Notes: generated by a model not told the origin, from the letters alone. Shown: positions 1-6,813, numbered from the stretch's first letter. The stretch: 7,012 bases of DNA from CAZBZG01 sp964496245 (GCA_964496245.1 CAZBZG010000250.1:1-7012); one strand, 5' to 3'. Program-made: numbers and translations.

Positions 1-1
1 C

Positions 2-982
2 CTGATGCGCACGATCCCGGAGCGGATCGACGAGACGGATGGCATCGCGTTTGCGGGCGAGATCACCCTGATCCCGGGCGGCGAACGAGCCAAGAACGGC
101 CTGGCCGTGGTCGAGCAGGTGGCGCGCCTGGCGGCCCATCACGGCGTGGACCGGCAATCCTATGTTCTGGCGATCGGGGGCGGCGCCGTGCTCGATGCCG
201 TGGGGCTGGGGGCTGCGCTCGTGCATCGGGGCGCACGCTTCGTGCGCATGCCGTCCACGGTGCTTGCGCAGAACGACGCGGGGATCGGGGTCAAGAACGG
301 CGTGAACGCCTATGGGCAGAAGAACTTCCTCGGCTGCTTTGCGCCCCCGCACGCCGTAGTGAACGACCTGGACTTGCTGGACACCCTCTCCCTGCGGCAG
401 TGGCGATCGGGCATCGCCGAAGCCGTCAAGGTGGCGTGCATCAAGGACGCGGGCTTTCTAACGTTCCTGGAGGAACACGCCGCCGCTCTGGCCCGCCGGG
501 CGCGCGCCCCCATGGAGACGCTGGTCCGTACATGCGCGCGGCTCCACATGGAGCACACCCGGACGTGCGGCGACCCGTTCGAGACCGGCAGCGCCCGGCC
601 GCTCGACTTCGGCCACTGGTCGGCGCACTGGCTGGAGATGGCCTCGGGCGGAACGGTCACGCACGGCGAGGGGGTGGCCATCGGACTCGCAATCGACGTG
701 CTCTACGCCCGTCGCCAGGGCCTGGTCGCGGCAGCGGACGTCGCCCGGGTGCTGGCGTGCCTTGAAGGAGCCGGTTTCGCGCTCTGGCACGACCTGCTCG
801 AAGAAAAGGACGCCCGCGGCCGCGCCACAATCTTCGCCGGCTTGGACCGGTTTCGCGAGCATCTCGGCGGTCGGTTGACGCTGACTCTGCCCGGGCCGCT
901 CGGCCAACGCCACGAGATCCACGCGGTCGATCTGGCGTGCATGAGCGAAGCCATCGACGCGTTGCGAAAACGCGCGCGGTGA
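2..982 (+). CDS. eboD: EboD-like 3-dehydroquinate synthase family protein (5' partial)
   Basis: Sugar-phosphate-cyclase fold, NAD- and metal-dependent. The frame is open to the left edge and 325 residues follow the first Met (base 5); AroB-type proteins are about 360, so roughly 40-60 N-terminal residues lie outside and that Met is probably internal. Numbering from it: NAD-binding GGGAVLDAVG (58-67), PSTVLAQNDAGIGVKNGVN (83-101), GQKNFLG (104-110) and SGIAEAVK (135-142). Metal ligands of the family are visible as Glu139, His204 (in DFGHWSAH) and His220 (in HGEG). True AroB usually reads AQVDSSVGGKT and LNLGHTFGH, whereas this protein has AQNDAGIGVKN and LDFGHWSAH. That style matches, from memory, EboD of the ebo cluster, associated with moving secondary metabolites such as scytonemin precursors to the periplasm; its reaction is not established. 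No ebo partner follows, because the next gene is convergent, so it would be the last gene of any cluster to the left. A related cyclase (2-epi-5-epi-valiolone-synthase type) or a divergent AroB is the alternative. Fold is near certain, EboD identity moderately so. Confidence 0.85.
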   Translation: MMRTIPERIDETDGIAFAGEITLIPGGERAKNGLAVVEQVARLAAHHGVDRQSYVLAIGGGAVLDAVGLGAALVHRGARFVRMPSTVLAQNDAGIGVKNGVNAYGQKNFLGCFAPPHAVVNDLDLLDTLSLRQWRSGIAEAVKVACIKDAGFLTFLEEHAAALARRARAPMETLVRTCARLHMEHTRTCGDPFETGSARPLDFGHWSAHWLEMASGGTVTHGEGVAIGLAIDVLYARRQGLVAAADVARVLACLEGAGFALWHDLLEEKDARGRATIFAGLDRFREHLGGRLTLTLPGPLGQRHEIHAVDLACMSEAIDALRKRAR

Positions 983-1021
983 CGCGAATCGCGCGCAAGG
1001 GCTCGCGACCGCAAAACATCC

Positions 1022-1050
1022 TTGAATCGGAGGCAGCGGATTCCTACTAT
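1022..1050 (+). promoter_or_regulatory. Candidate sigma70-type promoter in the eboD-manB gap
   Basis: A -35-like TTGAAT (1022-1027) and a -10-like TACTAT (1045-1050) are 17 bp apart, each matching 4 of 6 consensus bases. An overlapping TATGAT (1048-1053) matches 5 of 6 but at a 20-bp spacing. The predicted start would lie near 1057-1060, just before two hairpins and a terminator, so the only product would be a short RNA. A chance match is quite possible. Confidence 0.25.
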
Positions 1051-1057
1051 GATAGGT

Positions 1058-1113
1058 GCCGCTGCATGGGTAGCGGCCCGTACCCAATTGCCTCGCCTCG
1101 TGCGGGGCTTTTT
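1058..1113 (+). ncRNA. Candidate short structured RNA (about 56 nt) or structured 3' UTR
   Basis: The stretch packs three stems. GCCGCT (1058-1063) pairs with AGCGGC (1072-1077) around an 8-nt loop. GGGTA (1068-1072) pairs with TACCC (1081-1085) and cannot form together with the first stem, because they share base 1072 and GGG sits in the first loop. An intrinsic terminator follows at 1095-1113. With the promoter-like elements at 1022-1050 this has the layout of a small RNA gene. It matches no RNA family I recognise. Equally, it may be only the folded end of the eboD-like mRNA, whose stop codon is about 75 nt upstream. Confidence 0.25.
1095..1113 (+). terminator. Intrinsic (Rho-independent) terminator, rightward
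   Basis: GCCTC (1095-1099) pairs with GGGGC (1104-1108), four Watson-Crick pairs and one G-U, around the tetraloop GTGC, and TTTTT follows directly. A second copy of GCCTC at 1090-1094 could compete for the same arm. Read leftwards there is no U-tract, so it serves the + strand only. It would end the eboD-like transcript before it runs into the oppositely oriented phosphomutase gene. Confidence 0.75.
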
Positions 1114-1143
1114 CTTGTCTCTCTGAGAATCGTGCGGGATGCG

Positions 1144-2478
1144 TCAGCCGGCGCTGCGGATGGTGGCTTCCACCTTCTCACGCATGGCGTCGCGGAACTC
1201 GGGCGTGCGCGCCTCGAGGTTCAGGCGGAGCACCGGCTCGGTGTTGGACGGGCGCACGTTGCACCACCAGTCCTCGTGCTCGATGGAGAGCCCGTCGAGG
1301 TGGAGGACCTCCTTGGCGCCTTCGCCGAAGGCTTCTTCCACGGCGCGGAGGCAGCTGTCCTTGTCCTCGACTTCGAAGTTGATCTCGCCGGTGGCGTAGT
1401 ACTTGCGGTAGGGCGCGACGAGTTCCGAGATGGGCTTGCCCGTCTTGCTCATGAGGGTGAGCACCGTGAGCATGGCCATTTCGGCGTTGTCCGTGTAATG
1501 GATGTCGCGGAAGTAGAAGTGTCCGGACAACTCGCCGGCGAAGACCGCGTTGTGCTCGCGCATGGTGGCCTTGATGTAGGAGTGGCCGACCCGGCTCTTG
1601 ATCGGGGTTCCGCCGAGGCGTTCGATCTCCTCGGCTACGATCCAGGAGCTGCGCAGGTCGAAGATGATCGTCGCGCTAGGCTCCCGCTCGAGCATCTCGG
1701 CGGCGATCAGGGCGGTGAGGGCGTCGCACGGAATCAGGTCTCCCCGCTCGTCCACGTATATGCTGCGATCGCCGTCGCCGTCGAGCGCGACACCCAGGTC
1801 GGCCCCCGTCTCCTTCACGCGCGCGATGAGGTCCTGCACGTTTTCGGGTTTGAGGGGGTTGGCCTCGTGGTTCGGGAAGGTGCCGTCGGGCTCAAAGTAG
1901 AGGCGGATCAGTTCGCAGGGAAGCTTGGCGAACAGCGGCGGCACAAAGGCGCCCATGACGCCGTTGCCCGCGTCCACGACCACGGTCTGGGGCTTGATCT
2001 GGCCGGCGAATTTGAGGAGATGGGCTCGGTAGTCGGAGCCCACGTCCCGCGTCTGGACGCTGCCCTCTTCGTCGCCGGGGGTGAGCGTGCCGCTCTCGAC
2101 CAGCTTCTCGATCTCACCCAGTCCCGTGTCATAGGAGACCGGAATGGCGTCCTTGCGGCAGAACTTGCAGCCGTTGTATTCGGCTGGATTGTGGCTGGCC
2201 GTGATCTGGATGCCGCCGTCGGCTTTGCAGAAGGCGGTGGCGAAGTAGAGCATGGGCGTGGAGGACATGCCGATGTCGATGACGTCGGCCCCGCCCTGGG
2301 TCAGCCCCTTGATGAGCGCTTTGCCCAGGGGCGTGCTGCTCTCCCGCATGTCGCGGCCGACCACGACCTGCTTGGCGTTGAGGACCTTGACCGCGGCCAG
2401 ACCGATCTTCTTGAAGAGCTCCTCGTTGATCTGGTCCGGAACGGTGCCGCGGATGTCGTAGGCCTTGAACACCCCCAT
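1144..2478 (-). CDS. manB: Phosphomannomutase/phosphoglucomutase (alpha-D-phosphohexomutase)
   Basis: Complete 444-residue cytoplasmic enzyme that interconverts the 6-phosphate and 1-phosphate of mannose and/or glucose, feeding GDP-mannose and UDP-glucose synthesis for polysaccharide, lipopolysaccharide and glycan assembly. All four family signatures are present: the phosphoserine loop TASHNP (93-98, catalytic Ser95); the Mg-binding DGDGDR (233-238, Asp233/235/237); the sugar-specificity loop GELSGH (315-320); and the phosphate-binding RPSNTEP (409-415). GE(L/M)SGH is the form found in dual-specificity AlgC-like enzymes, so both mannose and glucose phosphates are plausible; phosphoglucosamine mutase is less likely. 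The start MGVFKAYDIRG is the usual N-terminus, and GGAGG (2487-2491) lies 8 nt upstream of the ATG. Length is normal (about 450 for the family). It is transcribed alone, divergent from the giant transglutaminase-like gene and convergent on the eboD-like gene. The symbol could equally be algC, so treat it as a family label. Confidence 0.96.
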   Translation of the reverse strand: MGVFKAYDIRGTVPDQINEELFKKIGLAAVKVLNAKQVVVGRDMRESSTPLGKALIKGLTQGGADVIDIGMSSTPMLYFATAFCKADGGIQITASHNPAEYNGCKFCRKDAIPVSYDTGLGEIEKLVESGTLTPGDEEGSVQTRDVGSDYRAHLLKFAGQIKPQTVVVDAGNGVMGAFVPPLFAKLPCELIRLYFEPDGTFPNHEANPLKPENVQDLIARVKETGADLGVALDGDGDRSIYVDERGDLIPCDALTALIAAEMLEREPSATIIFDLRSSWIVAEEIERLGGTPIKSRVGHSYIKATMREHNAVFAGELSGHFYFRDIHYTDNAEMAMLTVLTLMSKTGKPISELVAPYRKYYATGEINFEVEDKDSCLRAVEEAFGEGAKEVLHLDGLSIEHEDWWCNVRPSNTEPVLRLNLEARTPEFRDAMREKVEATIRSAG

Positions 2479-2486
2479 GGATCATC

Positions 2487-2491
2487 CCTCC
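2487..2491 (-). promoter_or_regulatory. Ribosome binding site of the phosphomutase gene
   Basis: On the - strand this reads GGAGG, with an 8-nt spacer to the ATG ending at 2478. The ideal spacing settles the start codon. Confidence 0.85.
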
Positions 2492-2553
2492 GCCGAATGG
2501 ATGCCGCGTCTTCGAACACGAAGAGCGCGAAGGACTCGGCTCGCCGAACGCGC

Positions 2554-2581
2554 ATTCTAGCAAAGCACTTAGGCTCCGCAA
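2554..2581 (-). promoter_or_regulatory. Candidate promoter of the phosphomutase gene
   Basis: On the - strand a -10-like TAGAAT (2554-2559, 5 of 6 consensus bases) is preceded, after 16 bp, by a weak -35-like TTGCGG (2576-2581). It lies about 75 bp upstream of the start codon, giving a leader of about 70 nt. Position and -10 match are good, the -35 match is poor, and the assignment is inference. Confidence 0.4.
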
Positions 2582-2584
2582 GCG

Positions 2585-2596
2585 AAAAGGCCTTTT
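2585..2596. promoter_or_regulatory. 12-bp perfect palindrome between divergent promoters (possible operator)
   Basis: AAAAGGCCTTTT is a perfect inverted repeat and runs into two more T residues. It sits between the candidate leftward promoter (2554-2581) and the candidate rightward one (2601-2629), where a shared regulator would bind. There is no loop, so it is not a normal terminator. It matches no operator I can name. Confidence 0.25.
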
Positions 2597-2600
2597 TTGA

Positions 2601-2629
2601 TTGCCGGGGGGAATGGACGTACGTACAAT
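2601..2629 (+). promoter_or_regulatory. Candidate promoter of the giant DUF3857/transglutaminase gene
   Basis: TTGCCG (2601-2606, 4 of 6) and TACAAT (2624-2629, 5 of 6) are separated by exactly 17 bp. The predicted start near 2635 gives a leader of about 110 nt. The -10 box lies between the arms ATGGA (2613-2617) and TCCAT, a small inverted repeat that begins at its last base (2629-2633). No experimental support is available, and the call rests on spacing and position. Confidence 0.45.
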
Positions 2630-2733
2630 CCATCCACCCTCGCGACTTCGCATGAAAAACCCGGGAAGGTGCGAGGTGTCTAGGGATCGATCTGACAGGA
2701 GGTTGCAGATCATCCCCCCCCACCACGCGTCCT

Positions 2734-2740
2734 GAGGAGG
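2734..2740 (+). promoter_or_regulatory. Ribosome binding site of the giant gene
   Basis: GAGGAGG lies 8 nt before the ATG at 2749 and fixes the start; the upstream in-frame stop at 2653-2655 leaves no alternative ATG. A second AGGAGG occurs at 2697-2702 but is not placed before any ATG, GTG or TTG at usable spacing. Confidence 0.88.
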
Positions 2741-2748
2741 AATGCAAT

Positions 2749-5700
2749 ATGCACTGTCGAAAACCGTCCCTCTGTCTCGCCATGGCGCTCGTCCTGATCC
2801 TGTGCGCGCGGGGAGCGCGGTCCGGAGAGCCGGAGGAGACGGAACGCGCGGCGTCGAAGGCGGGCGTTTTCGGCCCGGACTTTTCCGATGGCCTGCTCGA
2901 GCGCAGGGCCGTGCTCGAGGCGGCTGAAGAGGTCACCGCCGAGCGCCATCCCAATGCGGACGATGTCCTGGTGGACGACCACATCCGCGTGCAGTACAAC
3001 GCGGACGGCACGTCCGTCACGTGGGACGACTGGTATGTCAAGATCCTGACCGAGAAAGGGCGCAAGAAGCGCGCTCTTCTGTCCCTCTACTTCACCCAGC
3101 CCTATTCGCTGCCCGAGGACGTACAGGTCCGATGCCTCGAATTGATCAAGCCGGACGGAACGGTCCAAGCCGTGGACGTCGCCCGGCAGAGCCGCATCAC
3201 GATCAACCGTTCCCAGATGGCGGCCAACATCTACAATCCCAAGAGCAAGATCCTGCAGGTGACCGTGCCCAATCTGGAGGTCGGGGACGTGGTCCACTAC
3301 ATCACGTACAAGCGTGTCCGTCATCCCCGGGTCAAGAACGTCTGGGCCGATCTGCAGATCTTCGAGTACACGAGCCCCATCCAGCACTACATCTACGAGG
3401 TGCTCGCCCCCCCCGACCGTCCGCTCAAGCGCATCGAACTCAAGGACGAGGTCGCGGGGACCGTGGTGCACGCGAGCGGGGAGAAGGACGGGGTTCTCAC
3501 CTATCGGTGGGAGGTGCAGAACGTGCCCCGCATGTTCCGCGAGCCCCGTATGCCGAGTCTGTCGCGGGTGGTGCAGCGCCTGCTCATCAGCACGGCGCCC
3601 GACTGGAAGACCATCTCCAAGTGGTACTGGGCCATCTCCGAACCGCACTACGAGGTCACGCCCGCGCTCCGGGCCAAGGTAAAGGCCCTGACCGAGGGGG
3701 GCGAATCGTCCCAGCAGAAGCTCGAGGCGCTCTTCACCTTCGTCAGCCAGAGGGTCCGGTATCTGGGCATCACCAAGGAGGACACGGCGCCCGGGTACGA
3801 GCCCCACGATGTGGCCGACACCTTCGAGAACCTGGCCGGCGTCTGCCGGGACAAGGCCGCGCTGCTCGTGGCCATGCTGCGCGAGGCCGGTTTTCAGGCT
3901 TACCCGGTCCTCATCCACACGGGCGACAAAAAGGATCCCGACGTGCCGCTGCCGTGGTTCAACCACGCCATCGCGTGCGTGGAGAACGAGGACGGGACGT
4001 ATGTCCTCATGGATCCGACCGACGAGAGCACCAAGCAGCTCCTGCCGGCCTACCTCAACGACAAGAGCTATCTCGTGGCCAAGCCCGAGGGCGAAACCCT
4101 CAAGACCTCGCCCATCGTGCCGGCACGGGAGAACCTGATGCGCATCCATACGCGGGGCCGGATCGACGCGGCCGGCGATCTCCAGGCCGAGAGCGTGCTG
4201 CACTTCGACGGGCAGAACGACAACGGCTATCGGGGATGGTTCGCCCGCATCAAGCCGAGCGAGCGGCGGCGATACTTCGAGGCCGTGGTCAAGCGGGTGG
4301 TGCCGGGCGCGCGCCTCACCCGCTTCGCTCTCACCCCGCAGGACATGCAGGACACGTCCGCGCCGCTCCGTGTGGAGCTGGGATTCGCCGCTTCCAAAGT
4401 GCTTGTGGCCGGCGACGACACCCGCATGCTGCTTGTGCCCGGCTTCGGTACGCGGGTGGGGTATGCCAGTTTCATCCTGCAGGGGACGGGCTTGGAGAAG
4501 CGGGAGTACCCGCTCAAGACGGACATCGCCTGTGGGGTGGAGGAGCAGATCACACTCGAGCTCGATCCGGCGGTGGGCGCGATCGCATCGCTGCCGAACG
4601 ACCCGCCCATCGAGAGCGAGACCCTGACCTGGAAGCGGGCCTTGCTGCACAAGCAAGGCACCCTCACGGGCCGCAGCACGTTCCTGCTGAAGGTCGTGGA
4701 GTTCAGTCCCGCCCAGTACCTTGCGCTCAAGAAGACCTTGCGCACCATCGAATACAACGGACGGAAGATGCCGATTCTCAAGGCCGAAGGGGACGCCGTG
4801 CCGCCGCGCCGCCAGGGGCTGATCGGCCCTGGCGTGGATGCCGTGATCCTGGAGGCGGACATCGCCTACGCGCTTGAGGACGAACGGAACTGGACCGAGA
4901 CGCGTTCGGTCAAGAAGAAGATCCTCACCTATGCGGGCAAGAAGCGCTACGCCGACCTCCGGGTGGGGTACAACGAGGCCTGGGAAACGGTCGAACTCGT
5001 CCGAGCCGTGGTGCGGGCGCCCGACGGGAGCGTCAAGGAAGTGGCCGAAGAAGAGGTGAACCGCATGGACGCCGGCTGGGTGGGGGCCGCGCCGCGGTAC
5101 CCGGCCAGCAAGACGCTGGTGGTGAGTCTGCCGGCCGTGGACGTGGGGAGCGTCATCGAGACCACGATCGTCAAGACCCACAAGGACAAACCCTTCTTCG
5201 CCGCACGAGAATCCTTCCGCGCCTTCGAGCCGATCGTGAAGAAGACGGTACGTGTACGCGGACCGCGCGGCCTGGACCTGCAAGTGCTCAAGACGGGGAA
5301 CGACCCGGTCGGCTCGCGCATCGCGCGCAGCGGGCCCCTGCGCCCGATCGCCGAACGCCGGGAGCGCGACGACGAGGGCGCGGTCTTCACCTGGACCGCG
5401 ACGAACGTCAAGCCGGTCAAGCGGGAACGGCGGCTTCCGCCCTGGTACGGTTTCGCGCCCACGGTCTTCGTCTCGACCGGCGACTGGCGGGGCTATGCGG
5501 ATACGGCCATCCGCGCGCTGCGACGGGCGGCGGCACGGCAGTCCGCGGCCACGGCCAAAGCCCGCGCACTCGCGGCCGATCTGGAGGGCGAGGGCGAGCG
5601 CGTGCGCGCTGTCCGCGACTTCCTGGTGCGGAGCATCCGCCTCGCTGGACCGGCGCTGGACGAGGTGCCCTTCTCGGCCGTCACGCCGGCCGACAAGACG

Positions 5701-6762
5701 TTGGCCGAGGGGTATGGCAGCAGCGCAGACCGGGCCGTGCTCTTCTACGCCATGCTGCGGGCCCTCCGCCTGCGCCCCGCCTTTGTGCTCGCATCGCGCG
5801 CTAGCCGGGTGGAGGCTCTCCAGCGTCCGCTCCGCGAGGTGCCGGATCCGGGCTGGTTCGGCGAGGTCCTGGTGCAGGTGCGAGCGGGCGAGGCGGACGT
5901 GATCCTCAACGATACGGACCAGTACGCCGCGCTGGGCGCTACGCCGCACCACGGCCGTCCGGCGCTCGTGGCGGGGGGCGCGATCATCTCCATCCAGGCG
6001 CCCGAAGCGCTCCGGGACCGGTCCGAAGTCGCGTACCGCGTCCGCCTCGAACCCAGCGGCGACGCGGTCATCGAGCGCGAGAAGCGGTTCTACGGGACGG
6101 CCTACGGCCGGCGGCGGAAGTTCTTCGCCGAGCTGCCGCCCGAGGAGCGGCGGCGCGCATACCAGAAGATGGTGGCTGAAGTGAGCCAGTCGGCCGAGCC
6201 GGTAGGAGACCTGGTGACTGCGTTCGATGCGTATCCGGGACGGGAGGCGTTCCGCGTGCGATGGAACCGGTTCGCGGTGCAGGACGGCGATTACCTCTAT
6301 TTCCGGCTCCCGGATTCCTTCGCTGATCTGTTCCGTTTCATGTCCGACACGCGGGAGAATCCCCTGTATCAGGACGATCCGCAGCGCCACGAAATCCGCA
6401 TGCACATCGAACTGCCCGCGGAATTCGCGCCGACCAAGTTGTTGCCGCCGCCCGTGATCTGGGACGGTCCCGTCGGGCGGGTCACGGTCAAGCACATCGA
6501 GGAAGAGGCGTCAGACGACGCGGCGGGGGCCTCGCCGCTGGCGCTCACCTTGTCGGCCGAGTTCGCGCCCGCCGTGATCCAGGCGGATCGCTACGAGGAA
6601 CTGCTCGAAATCATGCGTGAACTCAGTCACCCCCAGGCGCGCACCGTGCTGCTCGCCCGTCCCCCCTCTGACCGCCCGGCGCCCGCCGAGGAGGCTGGGG
6701 GAGGCGAAGCCGAAGAGCGCGAGGACGCGACCGTCATTGCGCCGGCGGACGCGGACGACTGA
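2749..6762 (+). CDS. Secreted tandem DUF3857/transglutaminase-like protein, second module degenerate
   Basis: 1,337 residues. The signal peptide has R4/K5, a hydrophobic core at about 8-19 and likely cleavage after A-R-S25; C19 lacks a proper lipobox. Two copies of one three-part module follow. Module 1: DUF3857 (about 70-250), transglutaminase-like (about 283-440) and a C-terminal beta-rich domain of DUF3858 type (about 455-690). Module 2: the same parts at about 695-880, 905-1075 and 1090-1300. Matching landmarks sit 623-628 residues apart (PDGT/PDGS at 135/758, DW at 285/912, the Cys site at 366/992). The first transglutaminase domain has the full triad Cys366 (GVCRDKAA), His406 (WFNHA) and Asp422 (LMDPTD). 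In the second these are Ser992, Glu1039 and Asp1055, so it should be inactive. An acidic, Pro/Ala-rich tail (1305-1337) ends the protein. Most DUF3857-transglutaminase proteins have one module and about 600-700 residues. The true reaction (protease, amidase or crosslinking) is unknown; the likely site is the periplasm or cell surface. It stands alone in its transcription unit. Confidence 0.93.
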   Translation: MHCRKPSLCLAMALVLILCARGARSGEPEETERAASKAGVFGPDFSDGLLERRAVLEAAEEVTAERHPNADDVLVDDHIRVQYNADGTSVTWDDWYVKILTEKGRKKRALLSLYFTQPYSLPEDVQVRCLELIKPDGTVQAVDVARQSRITINRSQMAANIYNPKSKILQVTVPNLEVGDVVHYITYKRVRHPRVKNVWADLQIFEYTSPIQHYIYEVLAPPDRPLKRIELKDEVAGTVVHASGEKDGVLTYRWEVQNVPRMFREPRMPSLSRVVQRLLISTAPDWKTISKWYWAISEPHYEVTPALRAKVKALTEGGESSQQKLEALFTFVSQRVRYLGITKEDTAPGYEPHDVADTFENLAGVCRDKAALLVAMLREAGFQAYPVLIHTGDKKDPDVPLPWFNHAIACVENEDGTYVLMDPTDESTKQLLPAYLNDKSYLVAKPEGETLKTSPIVPARENLMRIHTRGRIDAAGDLQAESVLHFDGQNDNGYRGWFARIKPSERRRYFEAVVKRVVPGARLTRFALTPQDMQDTSAPLRVELGFAASKVLVAGDDTRMLLVPGFGTRVGYASFILQGTGLEKREYPLKTDIACGVEEQITLELDPAVGAIASLPNDPPIESETLTWKRALLHKQGTLTGRSTFLLKVVEFSPAQYLALKKTLRTIEYNGRKMPILKAEGDAVPPRRQGLIGPGVDAVILEADIAYALEDERNWTETRSVKKKILTYAGKKRYADLRVGYNEAWETVELVRAVVRAPDGSVKEVAEEEVNRMDAGWVGAAPRYPASKTLVVSLPAVDVGSVIETTIVKTHKDKPFFAARESFRAFEPIVKKTVRVRGPRGLDLQVLKTGNDPVGSRIARSGPLRPIAERRERDDEGAVFTWTATNVKPVKRERRLPPWYGFAPTVFVSTGDWRGYADTAIRALRRAAARQSAATAKARALAADLEGEGERVRAVRDFLVRSIRLAGPALDEVPFSAVTPADKTLAEGYGSSADRAVLFYAMLRALRLRPAFVLASRASRVEALQRPLREVPDPGWFGEVLVQVRAGEADVILNDTDQYAALGATPHHGRPALVAGGAIISIQAPEALRDRSEVAYRVRLEPSGDAVIEREKRFYGTAYGRRRKFFAELPPEERRRAYQKMVAEVSQSAEPVGDLVTAFDAYPGREAFRVRWNRFAVQDGDYLYFRLPDSFADLFRFMSDTRENPLYQDDPQRHEIRMHIELPAEFAPTKLLPPPVIWDGPVGRVTVKHIEEEASDDAAGASPLALTLSAEFAPAVIQADRYEELLEIMRELSHPQARTVLLARPPSDRPAPAEEAGGGEAEEREDATVIAPADADD

Positions 6763-6783
6763 GCGCTGCCGGTTGGCGGGGGG

Positions 6784-6803
6784 CGAACGGCCGCGGCCGG
6801 TCG
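6784..6803. terminator. GC-rich hairpin between convergent genes (weak bidirectional terminator candidate)
   Basis: CGA (6784-6786) pairs with TCG (6801-6803) and CGGC (6788-6791) with GCCG (6796-6799), with one A-G mismatch and the loop CGCG. It lies in the 51-bp gap between the giant gene and the sulfatase, where a terminator is expected, but has no T-run on either side. A Rho-dependent or purely structural role is equally possible. Confidence 0.3.
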
Positions 6804-6813
6804 AACCATGCCG

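Noticed and set aside
458..1087. Open frame of 209 codons on the - strand opposite the eboD-like gene
   Set aside because: No recognisable motif or RBS, and it lies opposite strongly conserved cyclase motifs; a GC-content shadow.
1098..1138. Direct repeat TCGTGCGGG at 1098-1106 and 1130-1138
   Set aside because: Nine bases in a GC-rich stretch, the first copy being part of the terminator hairpin; likely chance, with no third copy.
937..2655. Open frame of 572 codons on the + strand across the phosphomutase gene
   Set aside because: It is the in-register complement of the phosphomutase codons and overlaps the eboD-like gene's end and the terminator. It has no convincing RBS, and the opposite strand carries all four phosphohexomutase signatures.
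2697..2702. Second Shine-Dalgarno-like AGGAGG upstream of the giant gene
   Set aside because: No ATG, GTG or TTG lies at workable spacing after it, so it does not define another gene; noted only in connection with the leader ORF.
2757..2808. Lipoprotein signal at Cys19 of the giant protein
   Set aside because: The residues before the Cys are L-I-L, lacking the small residue required just before a lipobox cysteine. A standard signal peptidase I site at A-R-S25 fits better.
2129..3065. Two - strand frames (2129-2713 and 2301-3065) spanning the divergent region
   Set aside because: They run through the promoter region and both flanking genes in wrong frames, with no recognisable protein motif.
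3021..4877. Second long + strand frame (618 codons) within the giant gene
   Set aside because: An out-of-frame reading of the same DNA with Arg/Gly/Ala/His-rich low-complexity protein and no motif; the annotated frame explains the DNA fully.
2710..6495. Open frame of 1,261 codons on the - strand, opposite the giant gene
   Set aside because: Its codons are in exact register with the sense codons, so it can only be stopped by sense TTA, CTA or TCA, which this GC-rich gene does not use across its first 1,249 codons. The translation is Arg/Gly/His/Pro-rich with no recognisable domain, while the sense strand has a signal peptide, RBS and clear domains.
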